This document shows, in pieces, positions 56,474 through 64,000 of a stretch of DNA of 64,000 nucleotides. The translations under genes and the position numbers were made by a program. Each line of letters opens with the position of its first letter. Within the stretch, counting starts at the first letter, position 1. Under the pieces are notes generated by a model, which was given only the letters and a program-made list of their open reading frames with translations, did no database searches and had not been told where the DNA came from. The stretch covers positions 27,074 to 91,073 of the forward strand of contig NZ_BALY01000004.1 in NCBI RefSeq assembly GCF_000615445.1, read 5' to 3'. Source of the stretch: Lactobacillus hamsteri DSM 5661 = JCM 6256 (GTDB lineage Bacteria > Bacillota > Bacilli > Lactobacillales > Lactobacillaceae).

Positions 56474-57832
56474 CTATTTTTTAACTTCTGATTGGTCGGG
56501 TTCACTCTTCTTTTTATTAATAGGAGTTACAATAAACCAACGCATGAAGCCTTGTTCAATACTATCAAGCTTGAATTCATAGCCTTCAAGTTCAACCGTT
56601 TCGTCCTTTTTAAGGTCAGGATAATGTTCCATCATATAACCACCGATAGTGATAATATCGCTGTCTTGGAAGGCTTTCATATCTGTATGGAAGTAACGTT
56701 CAAAATCATACAAAGTAGTTTTACCAGATACATGAACATTACCTTCTTTATCTTTGATAATGTAATCATCAGAAACATCATCAATTTCATCCTTAACAGA
56801 ACCAAAAAGCTCTTCGTAAATATCTTTATCGGTAACAATACCACTTGTACCACCATATTCATCAACTACCAAAACAATTGGCGTATGCTTTTTAATCATC
56901 AAATGCAAAATGTCTTGAATTGGCATTGACTCTGGAACAGTGATGATAGTACGAATAATCCTCGTTACTGGAACGCTCTTATCAAGTTGAGCTTGTTGCA
57001 CAATGTCATAAGCATAAACATAACCTACAACATCATCCTTGTTATGATCACGGACAACTGGGAAACGACTGAAGCCTTCGTCAAGATACATCTTCAAAGC
57101 CATCTCAATGCTATCAGTTGAATCAAGCACAGTTAAACGCGTTCTATCAGTCATAATATCTTTAGCAACTTTATCGTTTAACTCAAAGGCACGTTCCATA
57201 TAAGTTAAATCATACTTATCAAGTGAACCGCCATGAACGGCATTACGTGATAGCTTAATAATTTCTGATTGAGAATAAATTTGATTTTCTTCATCAGCAG
57301 GTTGGAAGCCTAAAAGCTTAAGCAAACCATTAGAACTACTATTTAATAGCCAAACAAATGGATAGACCAAAGTATGGAACCATTGAAGCGGCGTGATGAT
57401 TGCCATAAGCATTTTAACTGGCATATCAATAGCAATATTTTTTGGAACGATTTCTGTTACGACAACTTCCAAATAAGTCAAAAGAATCAAACCTAAAATA
57501 GAGCTAAGTGATTTAACCAATGAGGTATTCAATGATGTTAAGTTAAAGAGTTTTTCTAAAAGTGCAGCAATCGTATCTGCCGAGAACCAACCTAAAATAG
57601 CACCAACTAAAGTAGTACCAACCTGAGTCGTTGACAAATATTCATTTAAATTATGCACCATGTGCAAACCGCGCTTTAACTTTTTAACATTTCCTTGACC
57701 ATTAGCCAACATATCTTCTAGTTGACTAGCACGAGTTTGAACTAAAGCAAACTCAGCGGCTACAAAGAAAGCTGCGAAAACGAAAATAACTAATGTCGCA
57801 ACTAAATTTTCAATTATTTGGGGATCACTCAA
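56474..57832 (-). CDS. DUF21/CBS-pair/CorC membrane protein (CorB-like)
   Basis: A 452-residue hemolysin-family protein. Residues about 1-190 form the DUF21 (CNNM) membrane domain with helices VATLVIFVFAAFFVAAEFALV, VGTTLVGAILGWF and ILGLILLTYLEVVVTEIVPK. Then come two CBS domains (DIMTDRTRLTVLD; LVVDEYGGTSGIVTDKDIYEELFG) and the C-terminal CorC/HlyC domain. Related CorB proteins transport Mg2+. Translation starts at TTG 57832 after AAAGGTGAC. Confidence 0.9.
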   Translation of the reverse strand: MSDPQIIENLVATLVIFVFAAFFVAAEFALVQTRASQLEDMLANGQGNVKKLKRGLHMVHNLNEYLSTTQVGTTLVGAILGWFSADTIAALLEKLFNLTSLNTSLVKSLSSILGLILLTYLEVVVTEIVPKNIAIDMPVKMLMAIITPLQWFHTLVYPFVWLLNSSSNGLLKLLGFQPADEENQIYSQSEIIKLSRNAVHGGSLDKYDLTYMERAFELNDKVAKDIMTDRTRLTVLDSTDSIEMALKMYLDEGFSRFPVVRDHNKDDVVGYVYAYDIVQQAQLDKSVPVTRIIRTIITVPESMPIQDILHLMIKKHTPIVLVVDEYGGTSGIVTDKDIYEELFGSVKDEIDDVSDDYIIKDKEGNVHVSGKTTLYDFERYFHTDMKAFQDSDIITIGGYMMEHYPDLKKDETVELEGYEFKLDSIEQGFMRWFIVTPINKKKSEPDQSEVKK

Positions 57833-57901
57833 AGTTTATGTCACCTTTTTATCAATCAAATATTATCTTTACAGCCCCTATTCTACCATTGTTTATAAGA
57901 A

Positions 57902-58558
57902 TTATTTGCTTAACTTAAAAATCTTTTCGAATGGTACACGATCTGGGATAAACTTATCGTCATTTACTTCGGCATTATTATCTTTATATCCTATAGCAAT
58001 AGCCATACCCACCGATTCATTTTCCGAAATACCAGCATATTTACGAACAATATCTGGATAAGAAACAAGTGAGTGCGCTGGCATTACTGACAAACCATTA
58101 TTAATTGCAATAAGCATAATGCTTTGAGCAAAAATTCCTAAATCAAAAACAGACCAAGCTGGAGATTTTTTAGGAATAGTCAAATAGATAATAGCTGGTG
58201 CATTAAACATTTCTGCATTTGCTTCAGCGAAGAGATTAATTCTGTTACTAAAGAAGTAAGTTTGTGAAGCACCCATAACTGCCATATTTTGACTTGGGAA
58301 AGTATCCCAATCTAATGAAAGCATTGATGCAAAATCTTCTTTAGGATCTACTTTATTATCAATATTTTCCTTAAATTCTTTTTTAATATTCTCTAAACTT
58401 TCACCTGTAACAGCATATGCACGCCAAGGTTGAGAGTTAAGAAGCGATGGTGATTGTTGTGCTTCTTTAACAATTTTGGTTAACAACCGCTCCATTACTT
58501 TACGATTAGTAAATTTTCTAGTAGCCCTTTCTTTTTTATACACTTCTTCAAATTCCAT
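57902..58558 (-). CDS. Nitroreductase-family flavoprotein
   Basis: A 218-residue FMN-dependent oxidoreductase. The N-terminal TRKFTNRKVMERLLTKIVKEA and QQSPSLLNSQPWRAYAVTG (about 35-53) are the FMN-binding blocks. FAQSIMLIAINNGLSVMPAHS and AGISENESVGMAIAIGY follow. The natural substrate is unknown; quinones and nitro compounds are typical. Monocistronic. Confidence 0.9.
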   Translation of the reverse strand: MEFEEVYKKERATRKFTNRKVMERLLTKIVKEAQQSPSLLNSQPWRAYAVTGESLENIKKEFKENIDNKVDPKEDFASMLSLDWDTFPSQNMAVMGASQTYFFSNRINLFAEANAEMFNAPAIIYLTIPKKSPAWSVFDLGIFAQSIMLIAINNGLSVMPAHSLVSYPDIVRKYAGISENESVGMAIAIGYKDNNAEVNDDKFIPDRVPFEKIFKLSK

Positions 58559-58643
58559 ACAATTTCTCCTTTCATTTTTTAACTATGAATTAATTACTTA
58601 AAAGTCTCTTACTACTATTATATTAAATTCAGACTAATTATGC

Positions 58644-58904
58644 TTATCCTTTGTACTCATGTTTATCTTTTGTCTTTTCTTTAATCTTCTGACGCATAGC
58701 CTTATCATTTTTATACAAAGTAATAAAAGCAGTAATTGTCAATTCTAAGCCGCCAATACAAATCAGCAACAAGCCTACTGGAAATAAGAACAATGTATGA
58801 GGATCATCTTTCATCGGCGCCTTAATACACCAACAAATAACTCCTGCCAACATAAAAATAATTCCTACCATTACTTGTTTAGTACTTGGTCGATATTTCT
58901 TCAT
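58644..58904 (-). CDS. Small two-helix membrane protein (86 aa)
   Basis: An 86-residue protein with two membrane helices (VMVGIIFMLAGVICWCI and LFLFPVGLLLICIGGLELTITAFITL) and a basic C-terminal tail (KAMRQKIKEKTKDKHEYKG). It starts three bases after the patatin gene stop, so the two are likely cotranscribed. No family recognised. Confidence 0.75.
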   Translation of the reverse strand: MKKYRPSTKQVMVGIIFMLAGVICWCIKAPMKDDPHTLFLFPVGLLLICIGGLELTITAFITLYKNDKAMRQKIKEKTKDKHEYKG

Positions 58905-58907
58905 CCT

Positions 58908-59756
58908 TTATTCCTCTTTCAAAAATCTTTTCAAACTTGGCAATTGCTTTTCCATTTCTTCGCGTCCAATATTATAAACTCGACGCAACTCATTTTTATC
59001 GCTTTCCATTGTACCAATATCTAAAGAATATGGTGGACGTATTACAAAAATCTTCCCAGCTTCTTCTTGATCTTCAATATAATTAAGACAAGAATTATAA
59101 TCTTGTGATCGCGTTCTTATTTTCTTTAAAACGGCTGGATATTTACGCAAAACTATTTTTTCAATTAGCCATAATTTATCTTTACCTTTTCGATAAGCTT
59201 TTGGCTGAGTTGTTACTAAAACGTTTTTTGTATAATGCTGCTGAGCAAATTTGATAGGAATTGAATCAGACACGCCACCATCAAAATAAAATCTTCCGCC
59301 AATAGCCACAGGATGAGCAAAAAACGGAATAGACGCAGAAGCTCTTACCCATTCAAGATCAACATAATCGCAATCCGGAAGCAAATGATAATTAGCCTCC
59401 CCCGTCGCGGCATCTGTTGAAACACTCCAGAATTCCATTGGATCTTTTGCAAATGTCTCCTTATCAAATTTATCTAATTTTTCCGGAAGCAAATGATAAC
59501 AAAAATTAGCGGCATACAAATTTCCAGATTGACGCCATGATTTCCAACTTGCATACCGCGGATTCCCAGCAAAACGTAAATTATAACGCAAAACTCTACC
59601 AGATTGATGTGACTTATAATTTACGCCAAAAGCCGCACCTGCAGAAACACCGACTCCACCATCAAATCTAATATTATTTTCTAACAATACATCAATAACA
59701 CCTGCTGTAAAAAGACCTCGCATAGCGCCGCCTTCAAGAACTAATCCCTTTGTCAT
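58908..59756 (-). CDS. Patatin-like phospholipase
   Basis: A 282-residue patatin-family serine lipase. The oxyanion hole GGAMRGLFTAGV is at about 9-20, the nucleophile elbow GVSAG at about 36-40 and the catalytic Asp in FDGGVSDSIP at about 160-169. No signal peptide is seen, so it acts on cytoplasmic or membrane lipids. It is followed closely by the 86-residue membrane protein. Confidence 0.93.
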   Translation of the reverse strand: MTKGLVLEGGAMRGLFTAGVIDVLLENNIRFDGGVGVSAGAAFGVNYKSHQSGRVLRYNLRFAGNPRYASWKSWRQSGNLYAANFCYHLLPEKLDKFDKETFAKDPMEFWSVSTDAATGEANYHLLPDCDYVDLEWVRASASIPFFAHPVAIGGRFYFDGGVSDSIPIKFAQQHYTKNVLVTTQPKAYRKGKDKLWLIEKIVLRKYPAVLKKIRTRSQDYNSCLNYIEDQEEAGKIFVIRPPYSLDIGTMESDKNELRRVYNIGREEMEKQLPSLKRFLKEE

Positions 59757-59789
59757 TTAATCACCTTTATCCAATATATAATTTTAATA

Positions 59790-59829
59790 CAAAAGAAGGC
59801 CTAATTTCATCTTTGAAATTAAGCCTTCT
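59790..59829 (-). terminator. Terminator after the PTS operon
   Basis: AGAAGGCTTAATTTCA and TGAAATTAGGCCTTCT pair (one G-T) with TTTTGTATT on the minus strand. Confidence 0.9.
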
Positions 59830-59888
59830 ATATACACTTTAATTATTTCTATATTGAATACTAGTCGAGGGGGAATTTATGGAAATAA

Positions 59889-60383
59889 TTAATTAAATTC
59901 TATTGTTTGCACTTCTTGGCCGTGAGTTACCTTTTTCTCTTCAATCTCTGAAACAGATTTAAGAACATCCATATTGGTATAAACTACGATACAAGAGTCA
60001 TCAAAACCCTTATTTTCAATCTCTTCAAAATCCATCGTAGCAATAGCCTGCCCAGCCTTAACATGATCGCCTTGTTGAACATTTACTGTAAACGGAGCAC
60101 CTTTTAATTCAACAGTATCAATTCCTAAGTGAATTAATACTTCTAATCCTTTATCTGTCTTAATTCCAATGGCATGCTTAGTTGGGAAAAGCGTAGAGAT
60201 TTCACCATCAAGTGGCGCATAAATCTGTTTATCAGATGGTCTGATTGCAAAGCCATCACCTAACATCTTGGATGAAAAAACATCATCTTTAACTGATGTA
60301 ATAGGGATTAAATCGCCATCTACTACTGCTTGAACTTCTACACTATTACTATTTTTCTTGTTTTTCTTAAAGAAATTAAACAT
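59889..60383 (-). CDS. PTS glucose-type IIA protein
   Basis: A free-standing 164-residue EIIA of the glucose family. The two active-site histidines are in FPTKHAIGIKT and VLIHLGIDTVELKG (about 75 and 90). The N-terminal hydrophilic tail (FKKNKKNSNSVEVQA) precedes the beta-sandwich. It likely phosphorylates the IIB domains of the IIBC protein encoded at the head of this operon, which has no IIA of its own. It is the last gene before a terminator. Confidence 0.93.
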   Translation of the reverse strand: MFNFFKKNKKNSNSVEVQAVVDGDLIPITSVKDDVFSSKMLGDGFAIRPSDKQIYAPLDGEISTLFPTKHAIGIKTDKGLEVLIHLGIDTVELKGAPFTVNVQQGDHVKAGQAIATMDFEEIENKGFDDSCIVVYTNMDVLKSVSEIEEKKVTHGQEVQTIEFN

Positions 60384-60395
60384 TGCTATTTACCT

Positions 60396-60908
60396 CTAGG
60401 ACTTTCTTAATTCTAATAACATTAAAAAGACGAAACATAGGATGAAAACAATCATCACTGTAAGTGAAATAATATTCATCATCTTAGCGGCTTTTTCATC
60501 GTTAACTCTAGTTGAAAGTTGCTTTGACTGATACATTCCAAAAAGTGCAAGCAACAAGCAGATGATATTTCCAACTAAAAGTTGGCCAATTGCTTGGCAT
60601 CCCATAAAAAAGTGATATGAACGCCGATCAGTTAATACTTTTTTCCGGCTAATCATTAAGTAGTAGCCTAGACAAAAGTCAACGATTGCAACAATCACGG
60701 CAATACTAATGCTAGCTTCTTTAGTTAACATTGTTTGAATCGATGTGTGGGTAAACGTCGCATTAAAGGCAAGCATAGCCCAAAACAATAGCGGTACAAC
60801 GAGCAAAACGTAACTGTACCATTTCAAAATTCTCTTTGCATCCAAATGCGCGTTTTCTAAAAAACGATCTAGAAAGCTAGTGAATTTTGCCTTAGTCGCC
60901 AACCACAT
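60396..60908 (-). CDS. Four-helix membrane protein of unknown function in a PTS operon
   Basis: A 170-residue membrane protein with four helices: WYSYVLLVVPLLFWAMLAF, ASISIAVIVAIVDFCLGYYLM, AIGQLLVGNIICLLLALFGMY and IISLTVMIVFILCFVFLMLL. I do not recognise a family. Start is ATG 60908 (MWLATK) after AAAGGATG; a start three codons earlier overlaps that site. It lies between the RpiR regulator and the IIA gene with short gaps, so it should be coexpressed with the transporter. Confidence 0.75.
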   Translation of the reverse strand: MWLATKAKFTSFLDRFLENAHLDAKRILKWYSYVLLVVPLLFWAMLAFNATFTHTSIQTMLTKEASISIAVIVAIVDFCLGYYLMISRKKVLTDRRSYHFFMGCQAIGQLLVGNIICLLLALFGMYQSKQLSTRVNDEKAAKMMNIISLTVMIVFILCFVFLMLLELRKS

Positions 60909-60922
60909 GACCTTCATCCTTT

Positions 60923-61708
60923 CTACTTATCATGATTTTTACGCCACAATGAATATTCACTAATAATTAAGTCGATTAAATAATATGCGGGCGCAAAAGC
61001 AACTTTACCATCTACATAATCTTTATCAGGAGTGTAAGAAACAGCTGGATAATAGAAATTATATTGTGCTAAAGAAACCAACTTGCTTTGTTTCATATTC
61101 GTAAAAGAAATGTACTTAAACTTATCATTGGTTAATTCTAGTTGGGCAAGTTCAGTATTAAGAGTTTGATTATTGCCACTATAAGAAATAACAAACAAGA
61201 TATCGCCTGATTGCGTAAAACTATTAGCAGCCTTAAGTTCATCAAGGGCCGATGGCAAAACTGTTGCTTTTTTTCCAATCATAAACAATTCATGAGATAA
61301 ATATTGAGCAATTAGTTCTTGTTGCCACCCTGTTGAATAAATATAAACATTGTTTGCATTATCCAGATCCTTAAACAAATTTTCTAAATTAAGACCTTTA
61401 AAATATTTAAGAACATCCTGAATTGCTTTGCTTAGATCTTCTCCAAAGTTACTAACAACTTGCACGGGACGATCATCAGCCGCGGCCAACTCGCTTAAGT
61501 TAAATTTCAATTCACTATAACCACTTAGGCCTAGCTTTTTACAGAGACGAAAGATTGCAGATTCAGAAACATAAAGTTTCTTTGCCAGCTTTGCCAAACT
61601 TAAATTGCTGCAAAGCTTGGGATTACTCACAACAAATTGTACGATTTGTTTTTCAGAATCGTTCAACTTATCACTATTTTTCATAATCATCGTCTTAAAA
61701 TTTGCCAT
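60923..61708 (-). CDS. RpiR/MurR-family transcriptional regulator
   Basis: A 261-residue regulator with an N-terminal RpiR helix-turn-helix (LAKLAKKLYVSESAIFRLCKKLGLSGYSEL, about 38-67) and a C-terminal SIS sugar-phosphate-binding domain (VYIYSTGWQQELIAQYLSHEL; ILFVISYSGNNQTLNTELAQL). Located 58 bases after the IIBC gene, it probably senses the sugar phosphate produced by that transporter. Several palindromes upstream of IIBC are candidate binding sites. Confidence 0.92.
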   Translation of the reverse strand: MANFKTMIMKNSDKLNDSEKQIVQFVVSNPKLCSNLSLAKLAKKLYVSESAIFRLCKKLGLSGYSELKFNLSELAAADDRPVQVVSNFGEDLSKAIQDVLKYFKGLNLENLFKDLDNANNVYIYSTGWQQELIAQYLSHELFMIGKKATVLPSALDELKAANSFTQSGDILFVISYSGNNQTLNTELAQLELTNDKFKYISFTNMKQSKLVSLAQYNFYYPAVSYTPDKDYVDGKVAFAPAYYLIDLIISEYSLWRKNHDK

Positions 61709-61766
61709 ATCTATATGCCCTCATTAATGCATTACTATACATCAATGATAACATAATTGTTCATCC

Positions 61767-63638
61767 TTATAAAAGCCCTTTCATTTCGTCAACAACTTGG
61801 TCGGCATCAAGACCAACTACGATGTCAACTTCATTACCGTCTTTACGTTCAACTTCTTTAGCATCCAATTTCTTGAAGGCATTATCATCGGCAACCTTAG
61901 CCATATCAACAACTTTAGCTCTTACACGTGTTGAACAACTAATGATAGCTTGAATATTAGCACTTCCACCTAGCAAGTCTACATATCCGGTAGCTCTCTC
62001 AATGTATGGATTATCAGCGCCACTTGAAACTTTCGCATCTGAGTCGCTCTTTTTAATTAATCCTTGCATGCTTTCAAGAACTTGAGGGACATCCAAACCG
62101 ACAATAACCTGAATAGCCTTGCCATGGTGAACAACACTAACAGCTTTATTTGCCTTAAATTCCGCATCGCTGCCGAGTTTATCAGGATCGTTAACAGTTA
62201 CACGTAAACGGGTTGCGCATGATGAAAGCTCTGCAATGTTGGATGGTCCACCTAACAAATCAAGGTAAGCTGTAGCTCTTTCAATGTATGGATCTCCAGC
62301 ATTAGCAGCTTGAGCGGCTTTCTTTTCTTTGTATTCCTTCTTGTTAAGAAGGTGAACATCTTCATCATCGGCTTCACGACCAGGTGTAATGTAATTGAAC
62401 TTTTCAATCATAATCTTGAAAATAAAGTAAGTAATTACTGCAAAGATAATACCTACGATAAATTCCATTACATAAGTCTTCCAGTGATTTTGCCACAATG
62501 GAATCCAGTTCATTGAAGCAATACCAATCGCACCATCAGTCATGTTACCTCTTAAGCCGAAGCACCACATGATAGTGTTCATCGTAGCTGACAATACTGA
62601 GTAAATAATCCAAAGTACAGGAGCTGCAAACAAATAAGTAAAGTCAACAGGTTCAGTAACACCCGCTAAAATTGAAGTTAAAGCTGCAGGAATAAGCAAT
62701 GCAGAAGTTTGCTTCTTTTTATTCTTCTTAGCTGTAACATAGAAAGCGTAACAAATTGCAGGAACTAAGAAGATTTTTTCGTTACCGTAAATTTGGAATC
62801 CACATTGTGGAGCTAATTGACTAAGTGGACGGCTACTTGCAGCGTATTCAGTCAAGTGCTTTAACCAATATGGTTGAAGACCGCCGGCAACAACGGCTGG
62901 ACCAAATTGGAATGGGATGTAAAGCAAGTGGTGAAGACCAGTAGGAATCAATACACGGTTTAAGAATGTATAAATCCAAATACCAATTACGCCACTATTT
63001 ACCATAAAGTGTTGCATGCCGGTGATACCCATTTGAACTTTAGGCCAACCCCAGCAAGTAAGAACGGCAAGTGGAATCATTGCAAAGAAACTTAAGAAGT
63101 AAACATAAGTTGATCCTTGGAAGGTTCCTAACCATTCTGGCAACTTTTTATCAAAGTAATGATTGTGAAGATAAATTACGATACCGGCAATTACTAAGGC
63201 ACCTACAATACTTGTGTCCAAAGTTTTAATACCAGCAATCATAGTCAAACCATTGTTAGTAGAATTTGCAACGATTTGAGTTTTGTCAAAGTTTGGAACG
63301 CCAAATGCTGCACCCCAGTGACTTAAAATTGCACCTACAAAGTAGTTGAAAGTTAAGTATGTGATAACAGATTCCATAGCGGCACGGCCTCTTGAACGGT
63401 TAGCTAGGCCAATTGGCAAACCAACTGCGAAAAGGATACCTTCTTGGTTGAAGACCGTCCAACCACCGGCTGAGATTGTGTCCCAAACAGAATTCCAAGC
63501 AGTACCTGGATTTGCTATCGATCCAAAAAGAGTTGGATTGTTGAACAAACTACCAAGTGCAACAACGATACCCGCAAACGAGAACAGCATGACCGGAACA
63601 AACATGGCCGCCCCGAATCGCTGAAGTTTTTGCATCAT
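61767..63638 (-). CDS. PTS IIBC with two tandem IIB domains (alpha-glucoside type)
   Basis: A 623-residue sugar permease of the glucose/glucoside PTS family. The IIC domain (about 1-420) has ten or so helices and blocks such as LIPTGLHHLLYIPFQFGPAVV and ILAGVTEPVDFTYLFAAPVLW, most like alpha-glucoside/maltose IIC. After a charged linker come two IIB domains: PYIERATAYLDLLGGPSNIAE...SSCATRLRVTV (Cys about 468) and PYIERATGYVDLLGGSANIQA...ISCSTRVRAKV (Cys about 565). Both keep the phosphorylated Cys. The second IIB is unusual. A cre box overlaps the promoter. Confidence 0.92.
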   Translation of the reverse strand: MMQKLQRFGAAMFVPVMLFSFAGIVVALGSLFNNPTLFGSIANPGTAWNSVWDTISAGGWTVFNQEGILFAVGLPIGLANRSRGRAAMESVITYLTFNYFVGAILSHWGAAFGVPNFDKTQIVANSTNNGLTMIAGIKTLDTSIVGALVIAGIVIYLHNHYFDKKLPEWLGTFQGSTYVYFLSFFAMIPLAVLTCWGWPKVQMGITGMQHFMVNSGVIGIWIYTFLNRVLIPTGLHHLLYIPFQFGPAVVAGGLQPYWLKHLTEYAASSRPLSQLAPQCGFQIYGNEKIFLVPAICYAFYVTAKKNKKKQTSALLIPAALTSILAGVTEPVDFTYLFAAPVLWIIYSVLSATMNTIMWCFGLRGNMTDGAIGIASMNWIPLWQNHWKTYVMEFIVGIIFAVITYFIFKIMIEKFNYITPGREADDEDVHLLNKKEYKEKKAAQAANAGDPYIERATAYLDLLGGPSNIAELSSCATRLRVTVNDPDKLGSDAEFKANKAVSVVHHGKAIQVIVGLDVPQVLESMQGLIKKSDSDAKVSSGADNPYIERATGYVDLLGGSANIQAIISCSTRVRAKVVDMAKVADDNAFKKLDAKEVERKDGNEVDIVVGLDADQVVDEMKGLL

Positions 63639-63772
63639 GATATTTCACCTCATCAAAAACAACTAATTATTGTGCTAGGAGCTCGACTAAAATACTCCCA
63701 ATTAATATTTCACTCCTAAATGTTTTTCAGTTAGCTAACTTACACTTTATTTATATCATAGTTTTTCAGCTA

Positions 63773-63786
63773 TGTATTCGCTTTCA
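63773..63786 (-). promoter_or_regulatory. cre box in the IIBC promoter
   Basis: On the minus strand TGAAAGCGAATACA matches TGNAARCGNWWWCA at all positions, with A/T flanks. A TATAAA candidate -10 lies about 17 bases downstream of it, so CcpA bound here would cover the -35 region. Confidence 0.82.
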
Positions 63787-63822
63787 TTTATGCTGATAAA
63801 ACATTTCGTTTACAGATTTTTG

Positions 63823-63846
63823 TTTCAAAAAGTGAAATATTTTTCA
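63823..63846. promoter_or_regulatory. Overlapping palindromes, possible RpiR operator
   Basis: TTTCAAAAAGTGAAA (63823-63837) and TGAAATATTTTTCA (63833-63846) share the TGAAA arm. Both are near-perfect inverted repeats, a pattern common for RpiR-family sites. Confidence 0.45.
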
Positions 63847-63939
63847 AAATTGATAATTACAAAGGTGATATATTAAAATATGTTTTTTGCTTTCATGTAA
63901 AGCTTTCTGATTAACAATAAAATAACAAATTATTATAAA

Positions 63940-63991
63940 GAAATATATTTCGTTTTTTAAGTAAAAAGGCAAAATATGCGAAACATATTTC
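63940..63991. promoter_or_regulatory. Pair of GAAA(T/C)ATATTTC palindromes 40 bases apart
   Basis: GAAATATATTTC (63940-63951) is a perfect palindrome and GAAACATATTTC (63980-63991) differs by one base. The 40-base spacing is close to four helical turns, fitting cooperative binding by an oligomeric repressor. Confidence 0.5.
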
Positions 63992-64000
63992 AGGCACAAA

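Larger units (their letters stand above)
63639..64000. other. Regulatory region upstream of the PTS operon
   Basis: This 362-base stretch carries no coding frame. It holds the IIBC promoter region, a cre box, two direct copies of GTTTTTCAG (63722-63730 and 63761-63769), and GAAA-N4-TTTC-type palindromes at 63833-63846, 63940-63951 and 63980-63991. The distal palindromes may also serve a gene beyond the window edge. Confidence 0.6.

Noticed and set aside
1..64000. CRISPR array, insertion sequence or prophage
   Set aside because: I saw no spaced direct repeats, transposase, integrase or phage genes and no terminal inverted repeats; gene order is that of core lactobacillary chromosome.

Overview
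The window is a contiguous stretch of low-GC Firmicutes chromosome, most likely from a Lactobacillus of the acidophilus/crispatus/helveticus group. Four things support this: AT-rich codon use with TTG starts and strong GGAGG ribosome sites; the order secA-hpf-comFC-comFA / tagO / rny-recA-pgsA-rodZ-ymfIHF-ftsK; a 591-residue oleate hydratase; and the small DUF1149 and DUF1827 proteins. No insertion sequence, prophage, CRISPR array or defence island is visible. It is core chromosome with a few accessory sugar-uptake genes.

Layout. Positions 1-5.1 kb hold secA (truncated by the window edge), the ribosome hibernation factor hpf and the competence pair comFC/comFA; comFC is frameshifted. From 5.1 to 18.6 kb come an IMPACT-family protein, the teichoic-acid gene tagO, RNase Y, recA, and a long minus-strand operon running trmL, DUF1149, ftsK, ymfF, ymfH, ymfI, rodZ, pgsA. 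From 18.6 to 26.4 kb come an AI-2E-type permease, an orphan sorbitol-IIA-like protein without its histidine, a lactonase, a TVP38 membrane protein, a GH31 alpha-glucosidase and oleate hydratase. From 26.5 to 37.9 kb is the stress and alarmone neighbourhood (rluD-like, NAD kinase, relQ, CYTH protein, yjbH-like adaptor, coiA, mecA, spx), then ptsHI and clpE. From 38 to 50.6 kb come prfC, CBS proteins, recX, rlmD, galU, map, a flavodoxin, a GtrA protein and wecB. The right end holds tRNA-Arg(CCT), a GH25-like / DEAD-box helicase / PTS IIC operon, hpt, a patatin, and a four-gene PTS operon (IIBC, RpiR regulator, membrane protein, IIA).

How the parts relate. spx, the YjbH-like adaptor, mecA and clpE form a regulated-proteolysis group. 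relQ and hpf link to stringent response and ribosome hibernation. HPr and Enzyme I supply phosphate to the PTS genes at the right end. HPr keeps its regulatory serine, and CcpA-type cre boxes are recognisable upstream of hpf, the GH31 gene, oleate hydratase and the IIBC operon. clpE has a promoter overlapped by a CIRCE element, and recA has a LexA-like box.

Points worth attention. Five genes between 40.5 and 50.6 kb are each broken by loss of one base in a short homopolymer, and each is restored to a full-length frame by adding it back. This looks more like a local sequence-quality problem than biology. The PTS IIBC protein carries two complete tandem IIB domains, and several related palindromes lie upstream of it. 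The GH25-like and sorbitol-IIA-like proteins lack their expected catalytic residues. I did not find a clearly new multi-gene system here.
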